Origin: Devosia subaequoris
GTDB taxonomy: Bacteria > Pseudomonadota > Alphaproteobacteria > Rhizobiales > Devosiaceae
Direction: 5' to 3'
Length of the DNA stretch: 64,000 nucleotides
Assembly (NCBI RefSeq): GCF_014197055.1
Contig: NZ_JACIEW010000004.1
Location: 62,001-126,000, forward strand
Of this stretch, positions 58,603 to 64,000 are shown one piece after another (within the stretch, counting starts at the first letter, position 1; each line of letters starts with the position of its first letter). The translations under genes and the position numbers were made by a program. The notes under the pieces are model-generated. The model was not told the origin of the DNA. It ran no database searches and saw only the letters and a program-made list of their open reading frames with translations.

Positions 58603-59548
58603 CGTAGTGCACCCAGTATTTCGAGGTCAGGAAGGAAAAGGCGGTGAACAGTCCAACCAGGGCAAGCAGGACCCAGGCCAGCGCCGAGGCGTAGCCCATG
58701 CGGAAGAACCCGAAGGCTTCCTGGTAGAGGTAGAGCGTATAGAACAGGGTCGAGTTGATCGGATTGCCCGTTCCGCCAGAGATAATGAACGCCGGGGTGA
58801 AGCTCTTGAAGGCCTCGATGGTCTGAATGATGGCGTTGAAGAACACCACCGGGGTGAGCAGGGGCAAGGTGATCTTGACGAACTGCCGCCATTTGCTGGC
58901 CCCGTCGAGGCTGGCCGCCTCATACATGTCGCTGGGGATCTGGCGCAGGCCGGCCAGGAAAATGATCATGGGCGAGCCGAACTGCCAGATCGAGAGCACG
59001 ATCAGGGTCCAGAGGGAATAGTTGGGATTTGAGATCCAGCTCGGTCCCTGGATGCCCACCAGCGCCAGGACCTGATTGACCAGGCCGTCACCGGAAAAGA
59101 TCTGGCGCCAGAGAATGGCGATGGCAACCGAGGCCCCGAGCAGGCTCGGCAGATAGAACAGGGCGCGATAAAGCGGCAGTCCACGGATGCCGCGATTGAG
59201 CAGCATGGCGACAGCCAGCGCGAAGCACAGCTTGAGCGGCACCGAAAACACCACGAAGAACATGGTCACCCGCATGGATGTCCAGAACTTGGGGTCGTTG
59301 GTCAGCATGCGAACATAGTTGTCCGTGCCGACCCAGTCGGGCGATGTCAGCAGGTCGAAGTCGGTGAAGCTGAGGTAGAACGAGGTGACCATCGGGCCAA
59401 CAGTCAGCCCGAAGAAACCGATCAGCCAAGGCAGCAGGAACAGGTATCCAGGCGCGTCATTCTGCCAGAAGCGCGACCAAAGCGAGCCCCGGGACACAGG
59501 GCCGTCGACCACCGTGGTCGTGGCGCGGGAAGAGTGTTGAACGGACAT
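58595..59548 (-). CDS. Sugar ABC transporter permease (MalF type)
   Basis: 317 residues with six membrane helices. FLLPWLIGFFGLTVGPMVTSFYLSFTDFD start region (shown in part) and EAA loop YEAASLDGASKWRQFVKITL. First permease after the binding-protein gene; a strong hairpin lies in the 143-base gap. CUT1 family. Confidence 0.92.
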   Translation of the reverse strand: MSVQHSSRATTTVVDGPVSRGSLWSRFWQNDAPGYLFLLPWLIGFFGLTVGPMVTSFYLSFTDFDLLTSPDWVGTDNYVRMLTNDPKFWTSMRVTMFFVVFSVPLKLCFALAVAMLLNRGIRGLPLYRALFYLPSLLGASVAIAILWRQIFSGDGLVNQVLALVGIQGPSWISNPNYSLWTLIVLSIWQFGSPMIIFLAGLRQIPSDMYEAASLDGASKWRQFVKITLPLLTPVVFFNAIIQTIEAFKSFTPAFIISGGTGNPINSTLFYTLYLYQEAFGFFRMGYASALAWVLLALVGLFTAFSFLTSKYWVHYDE

Positions 59549-59648
59549 GGTCAGAGCACCCGCTCGAACGAAGCCGCCACGGCGACGAACGCCCGGTCAT
59601 GGCATTGCAGATTGTGCGGCATGGAAAGCTGTTCCTTGCAGTAAATGA

Positions 59649-59678
59649 ACCGCGCATCCCGCAGGCGGGACGCGCGGT
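59649..59678 (-). other. Stable hairpin between binding-protein and permease genes
   Basis: ACCGCGCATCCCGC / GCGGGACGCGCGGT, a 14-base stem with one G-U on the transcribed strand, 14 bases after the binding-protein stop. No T run. Such structures usually keep binding-protein mRNA in excess over permease mRNA; that role is inferred. Confidence 0.6.
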
Positions 59679-59691
59679 CGAGGTCTAGCCC

Positions 59692-60978
59692 TTAGGAGCG
59701 GCTCAGGATGTCCTTGGCGCCGCTGACCAGGTCGCGACCGGCCTGTTCCGGCGACTTGGCACCAAAGCCCACTTCCTGGCCCAGGGTACGGATCAGTGAA
59801 GCGTCGATTTCACCGGCGGACGGCGGCGGCGGCGGCGGCAGGGCGCCGAGCAGGTCACCAAGATTGGCAACGAAGTTGAGGGCGATCTGGCCCTTTTCGT
59901 CGAGTGTGGGCGCGACAACTTCGCGAGTCGAGGGCAGGCAGGGAATGCCGCGCTCGACGCCAAGCACCTTGGCAGCTTCAGGGTCGGAGATGAAGAAGTT
60001 GAGGAACTCCGCGGCCGCTTCCTTGTTGGCGGAGCTGCCGCCGACAGAGAAGAACATGGACGGCTTGCGGTAGTGACCACCACCGACACCTTCAGCAATG
60101 CGCGGGTAGCCGATCATGTTGAGATCGTCCTGCACCAGGGTCTGGTAGGCGACGAGCTGGTTCGAGTTCGACGGCATGAGAGCCGACTTGCCCAGAACGA
60201 TCATGGTGGTTTCGAGCGGGCCGCTATCGAGCGCCTGATCTTCGGCCGAGACGATTGCACCCGCCTCCCGCAGCTTGGCCCACAAGGTGTACCACTCGAT
60301 GGCATCATCTTCGTCGAATGCGAGCTGACCATCGGGGGTGTAGAGTTCCTTGCCGCGCTGGCGCAACCAATTGTGCAGCATGGGCTCGGTGTAGGAACCG
60401 TCCGACATTACCTTCATGCCGCCACGGATATTGGCGCTGTTGAAGGCTTCCGCCATCTCCATGATGTCGTCATAGGTCCAGGCATTGGTCGGCGCATCGA
60501 TACCCACCTCGGCGAAGGCGTCGGTGTTGACCAGGGTCGCCACCGAGTTGGCGCCGAGCGAAATGCCGTAGAGTTCGCCGCCGACCTTGCCGCCCTCGAG
60601 CTGGTCCGGGTCGAAATTGTCGAGCTTGAGAGCGCCACCGACGAATTCATCGAGCGGAGCAATGGCGTTGCGCGTGGCGTATTCCACGATGTAGCGATAG
60701 TCCATCTGGACAATGTCAGGCGCGTTGCCGCCGGCGGTCTGAGTGGCCAGCTTGGGCCAATAGTCGGACCAGGACAGGAATTCAGGGGCCATTTCGACGC
60801 CGCTGGATTCACTGAACATGTCGGAGACCGCATAGGTGCGGTCGGCGCGGTCCTGTCCACCCCAGAACAACAGGCGCAGGGCGCTCTGAGCAAAGGCCGG
60901 GCTGATGCCGGCAGCGGCAGCAGCCGCCAATGCCGAAGATCCCAACAGGAACTGACGGCGTCCGAGTCGAATTGTCAT
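59692..60978 (-). CDS. Sugar ABC transporter substrate-binding protein, Tat signal
   Basis: 428 residues. The N-terminus has the twin-arginine motif RLGRRQFLLGSSALAAAAAAG, so export is probably folded via Tat, then cleavage near AFA. Mature part is a type I extracellular solute-binding fold (SSGVEMAPEFLSWSDYWPKLATQTAGGNAPDIVQMD). First gene of the operon; promoter is in the 440-base divergent region. Ligand unknown. Confidence 0.93.
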   Translation of the reverse strand: MTIRLGRRQFLLGSSALAAAAAAGISPAFAQSALRLLFWGGQDRADRTYAVSDMFSESSGVEMAPEFLSWSDYWPKLATQTAGGNAPDIVQMDYRYIVEYATRNAIAPLDEFVGGALKLDNFDPDQLEGGKVGGELYGISLGANSVATLVNTDAFAEVGIDAPTNAWTYDDIMEMAEAFNSANIRGGMKVMSDGSYTEPMLHNWLRQRGKELYTPDGQLAFDEDDAIEWYTLWAKLREAGAIVSAEDQALDSGPLETTMIVLGKSALMPSNSNQLVAYQTLVQDDLNMIGYPRIAEGVGGGHYRKPSMFFSVGGSSANKEAAAEFLNFFISDPEAAKVLGVERGIPCLPSTREVVAPTLDEKGQIALNFVANLGDLLGALPPPPPPSAGEIDASLIRTLGQEVGFGAKSPEQAGRDLVSGAKDILSRS

Positions 60979-61419
60979 GTCTTTCCTCCCATGAATAATT
61001 GCCGCTCCGCAAGTGCGGAACCGGGTCTGGTCAGCGACCTCCCCGTCGCTAAATCACCAACTGGTTACTACGTTAGAACCCTTGATGCGCTTGTCAACCA
61101 TCATTGGCTCCGGATTTCGCGTACAGAGCAGCAAATGCCTCTGCGGCAAAATAACCAGCCAGTTACGCCCTTACCATACAAGCCGCGCCGGCGGCAACAA
61201 TCTTGTATGGAAGTCAATTGCTATCGATTTCACACCTGTGAAACAGTCCTGCTGTTCCTGGGAGGTCGGTAGCGGACTTTATGGGCAGGCCGGTCTCCTC
61301 AGACGGTCGCCATCTCCTCTCGCGCCAGACAGTGGCGCAAAAAAGCTAATTGGAAAACTACGAAGTTTCGGTGACAATATAGATTATTTCTATATCCAAT
61401 TACGGGGAGAGGATCGCCG
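60979..61419. promoter_or_regulatory. Divergent regulatory region between the ABC operon and LysR gene
   Basis: No gene. Two related motifs, AACTGGTTA at 61059-61067 and an imperfect palindrome TAAC-CAGCCA-GTTA at 61152-61165, could be operators for the ABC operon. Near the LysR gene lies the AT-rich palindrome annotated separately. Confidence 0.45.
61377..61395. promoter_or_regulatory. AT-rich palindrome upstream of lysR gene
   Basis: ATATAGA-TTATT-TCTATAT, seven-base arms, 24 bases before the LysR start, in otherwise GC-rich DNA. Candidate autoregulatory LysR operator and/or promoter element. Confidence 0.5.
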
Positions 61420-62352
61420 ATGGATAAGCTGCTCACCCAATTTCTCGCCGTCGCCGATGCGGGTTCGCTGAGCGGGGCGGCCACAGCCCTGTTCATCACC
61501 CAGCCGACGCTGAGCTTCAATATGAACAAGCTCGAGGAAGTCGTAGGGGCCCCGCTGTTCGAGCGCTCCTCGCGCGGCATGACGCTGACGCGCTATGGCG
61601 AGACGCTGTATGAAAACGCGCGGCTGATGCGCCGACTCTACGATAATACGCTCAACGCCATTGCCGACCAGAAACGCGGTTCGGAGCGAGGCATGTCGAT
61701 TGGCTCGGGCTATTCCTGGTGGACCATGTTCCTGCGCGACATGGTGGTGGACTATCAACGCGAATTCCCCAAGGCGCCGGTACAGGTCAGCCTGGGCAAC
61801 CAACTCCGGCTGATGGACCAGATGCTCTCGGGGGACATTTCGATGTTTCTGGCCCATGAAATCGACGGGCTGAGTGGTGCTATTGGCACCGATTTCGTGC
61901 CGCTGACCCGGGTCTATAATGCCTTCTTCGTGCGGGAGGGACATGTCCTGCTGGGCGCGCCGCAGAGCCTGTCGGAGATCGACAGCTACCCCATTGTGAT
62001 CAGTTCGCTGGCCGAAAGCCGGCATGAGCGGTTCTTCGATCCCTCCCGTCGGCGCACCCGCGTGGAAACCGTGTTCGACCGGACCAGCGTGGCGTTTCGC
62101 ACCAATTCGCTGGCGGCGTGCGTCGACTACGCGCTGGCAACCGATGCGGTGCTGGTCCACACCCATGTGCTGCGCGACCATTTTCGCGAGCGCGGCCTGG
62201 TCGAGGTGGTGCAGAAGGATGAACCGCGCCGTGCTGTAACCGGCATCTATGTGCTCAGGGAGCGACGTGGCGAGGCACGGGTTGAAGAGCTGATCGAACG
62301 GATCACCACGGCGTGTCATGCGGTGCTGCCGCCGTGGGAGCCGGCCGAATAA
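61420..62352 (+). CDS. LysR family transcriptional regulator
   Basis: 310 residues. N-terminal winged helix LLTQFLAVADAGSLSGAATALFITQPTLSFNM (in part: TQPTLSFNMNKLEEVVGA, FERSSRGMTLTRYGE) and a periplasmic-binding-like effector domain (about 90-300). Divergent from the sugar ABC operon, so it is a likely regulator of it, or of the flavoprotein gene downstream. Preceded by GGGGAGAGG. Confidence 0.93.
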   Translation: MDKLLTQFLAVADAGSLSGAATALFITQPTLSFNMNKLEEVVGAPLFERSSRGMTLTRYGETLYENARLMRRLYDNTLNAIADQKRGSERGMSIGSGYSWWTMFLRDMVVDYQREFPKAPVQVSLGNQLRLMDQMLSGDISMFLAHEIDGLSGAIGTDFVPLTRVYNAFFVREGHVLLGAPQSLSEIDSYPIVISSLAESRHERFFDPSRRRTRVETVFDRTSVAFRTNSLAACVDYALATDAVLVHTHVLRDHFRERGLVEVVQKDEPRRAVTGIYVLRERRGEARVEELIERITTACHAVLPPWEPAE

Positions 62353-62412
62353 GAATACGCGATCAGGCGAGGGTGATCGCCACAGGCACGCAATTTGTGT
62401 TTGCTGCCCCTT

Positions 62413-62426
62413 ACTAACATGTTAGT
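62413..62426. promoter_or_regulatory. Perfect palindrome before the FAD oxidoreductase gene
   Basis: ACTAACATGTTAGT, a 14-base perfect palindrome ending nine bases before the start codon and touching the AGGAGG ribosome site, a position suited to repression. Confidence 0.55.
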
Positions 62427-62434
62427 GAGGAGGC

Positions 62435-64000
62435 ATGCAGCAAGCCCTCGATTTCTCTTTACAGCCCCATGCCCCGACACCTGACCGCCTGGCGGCCGGG
62501 GAACGCGTTGCCACCCGCCTCGAAGGGCAGCTACAGGGCGCCATTCATACCGACCCTTTGATGACCTACGCCTGGAGCGGCGATGCCAGCTCCTACCGGC
62601 TGATCCCGGCCGCAGTGGTGTTCGTCAATTCCGAGGACGATGTGCGCGCCGTGTTCAAGGCGGCACGGGCCGAGGGCTTGCCGGTGACCTTCCGGGCGGC
62701 CGGCACCTCGCTGTCGGGCCAGGCGGTGACCGACGGCGTGCTGGCGGTGCTGGGCGATGGCTGGCGCAAGCTGGACATTCACCCGGGCGCCGAACAGGTG
62801 ACCCTGGGACCGGCGATTATCGTGGCGGAGGCCAACCGGGCGCTCAAACCCTTCGACAAGAAGATCGGCCCCGACCCGGCCAGCCAGGCGACCTGCAAGA
62901 TCGGCGGGGTGGTCAACAACAATTCCTCGGGCATGTGCTGCGGGGTGGCGCAGAACACCTATCATACCATGGCGCGCCTAAGGATTGTGCTCACCGACGG
63001 CACCACGCTCGATTCGGGGGATGCCGCCAGCTGCGACGCCTTCCGCATCAGCCATGCGGCCATGCTCGAACAGATCCATCAGCTGCATCACGAGGTGATG
63101 GCGGATGCGGAATTGGTGGCGTTGATCCGGCACAAATACCGGATCAAGAACACGGTGGGCTACTCGCTCAATGCGCTGGTCGATTACCACGACCCGCTCG
63201 AAATTCTGATCCATCTGATGGTGGGGTCTGAAGGCACGCTCGGCTTTGTTTCCGAGGTGACCTACAACACGGTACCCGAGCATCCGTTCAAGGCGACGGG
63301 CTTGATCCCCTTCCCCGATCCGCAGGCGGCGGGACGCGCCATCATCGAAATGGCCAATGGCGGCGTGCAGGTGACGACCGGCGTCACCGCGGCCGAGTAT
63401 ATCGAGCGCCGGGCCCTGGCGACGGTGGAGCATCTGCCACCAATGGCGCCGCTGCTGCCCTGGCTGACGGCGGACTCTCCGGCAGTGCTGATCGATGTGA
63501 CAGCGCCGGACGAGGCGACGCTGCTGGCCGAAATGGCCAACGCCGAAGACCTGCTCAAGCGCCATGGTGCCACCCATATCGAGCTGAGCCGCGACGCGCA
63601 GCGCAGCGCGGCGCTGTGGGACATTCGCAAGGGGTTCTTCACCTCGGGCGGGGCGGCACGGCCCAAGGGCACTTCGATGCTGACCGAGGACGTGGCCGCG
63701 CCCATCGAGCGGCTGGCCGAGTTCGTGGTCGATATGCGCAATCTGCTCGACAAGCATGGCTATGACGACGCGATCATTTTCGGGCATGCGCTGGCCGGCA
63801 ATCTGCACTTCCAGATGAGCGACAATTTTGCGCAAGATGGCGCGGCGGAGAAGTTCGACGCTCTCAACCAGGAGCTCTCGCAACTGGTCTCGGTGCGCTA
63901 TCAAGGCTCGCTCAAGGCCGAGCATGGCACTGGCCGCGCGATCGCGCCCTTTGTGGAAGCGGAATGGGGCGCCAAGGCTTATGCGTTGATGCATCGGATC
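62435..64000 (+). CDS. FAD-binding D-2-hydroxyacid (D-lactate) dehydrogenase-like protein, 3' end outside
   Basis: Begins at the ATG at 62435 after AGGAGG; 522 codons are in the window with no stop. FAD-binding PCMH domain with VTFRAAGTSLSGQAV, CKIGGVVNNNSSGMCCG and LMVGSEGTLGFVSEV, then the FAD-oxidase C-terminal domain (FGHALAGNLHFQM, KAEHGTGR). This is the family in which an Fe-S cluster domain follows in the missing part, giving about 900-950 residues. Probably oxidises D-lactate or another D-2-hydroxyacid into the quinone pool; substrate inferred. Confidence 0.88.
   Translation, partial: MQQALDFSLQPHAPTPDRLAAGERVATRLEGQLQGAIHTDPLMTYAWSGDASSYRLIPAAVVFVNSEDDVRAVFKAARAEGLPVTFRAAGTSLSGQAVTDGVLAVLGDGWRKLDIHPGAEQVTLGPAIIVAEANRALKPFDKKIGPDPASQATCKIGGVVNNNSSGMCCGVAQNTYHTMARLRIVLTDGTTLDSGDAASCDAFRISHAAMLEQIHQLHHEVMADAELVALIRHKYRIKNTVGYSLNALVDYHDPLEILIHLMVGSEGTLGFVSEVTYNTVPEHPFKATGLIPFPDPQAAGRAIIEMANGGVQVTTGVTAAEYIERRALATVEHLPPMAPLLPWLTADSPAVLIDVTAPDEATLLAEMANAEDLLKRHGATHIELSRDAQRSAALWDIRKGFFTSGGAARPKGTSMLTEDVAAPIERLAEFVVDMRNLLDKHGYDDAIIFGHALAGNLHFQMSDNFAQDGAAEKFDALNQELSQLVSVRYQGSLKAEHGTGRAIAPFVEAEWGAKAYALMHRI

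Overview
The window is a high-GC alphaproteobacterial chromosome segment, most likely from the Hyphomicrobiales (Rhizobiales) and plausibly Devosia or a relative. This taxonomic call is inferred from gene families and order: an irr regulator divergent from fabA-fabB, an rpsT-dnaA pair near mutM, ubiE-ubiB-dut, hrcA/rph-rdgB-hemW, lolA and ftsK together, and a glnK-amtB locus. No marker rRNA is present.

Layout. 1-4 kb: a truncated class A penicillin-binding protein, a secreted HExxH protein and a flavin monooxygenase. 4-12.3 kb: a leftward replication block, rpsT-dnaA-(secreted protein)-dnaN-recF-gyrB. 12.4-18.3 kb: mutM, then the rightward ubiE-ubiB-lipoprotein-dut-DUF2259-moeB-like run. 18.3-23.8 kb: fabB/fabA (unsaturated fatty acid synthesis), divergent irr, then N-acetyltransferase, YdeI-like, DUF1697 and ribokinase genes. 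23.8-28.4 kb: heat-shock genes grpE and hrcA, divergent from rph-smORF-rdgB-hemW, a tightly overlapping run with a 49-codon gene too short for ordinary ORF calling. 28.4-36 kb: two transglutaminase-like proteins, a nuclease, infC (with an AUU start), and the leftward GST-queG-epimerase-GNAT operon. 36-41.5 kb: uppP, lolA and ftsK, with two accessory genes between lolA and ftsK. 41.6-45.2 kb: glnK-amtB plus a second amtB whose own glnK has been reduced to a fragment; both units carry sigma-54-like promoters. 45.4-48.8 kb: a ubiquinone hydroxylase, Trm112-like, Lon-N-like and CnoX genes, and tRNA-Gly.

48.8-52.4 kb is the accessory part of the window. It carries a three-gene ABC-three-component (ABC-3C) conflict/defence locus: an HNH nuclease fused to the ABC-3C C-terminal domain, a small middle component, and a DUF2326-type SMC-like ATPase. 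Two of the three genes contain single-base homopolymer frameshifts, while I saw no frameshift in any other gene here. That suggests recent inactivation, or an on/off switch, rather than uniformly poor sequence.

52.5-64 kb: an MscS channel, a host-attachment-type protein, a complete sugar ABC importer operon with two Gfo/Idh/MocA dehydrogenases, a divergent LysR regulator, and the start of a D-lactate-dehydrogenase-like flavoprotein running off the end. Other noteworthy signals are a two-hairpin repeat element with compensatory base changes found 3' of both gyrB and the ABC ATPase gene, CtrA-like sites, and palindromes in front of the LysR and flavoprotein genes.
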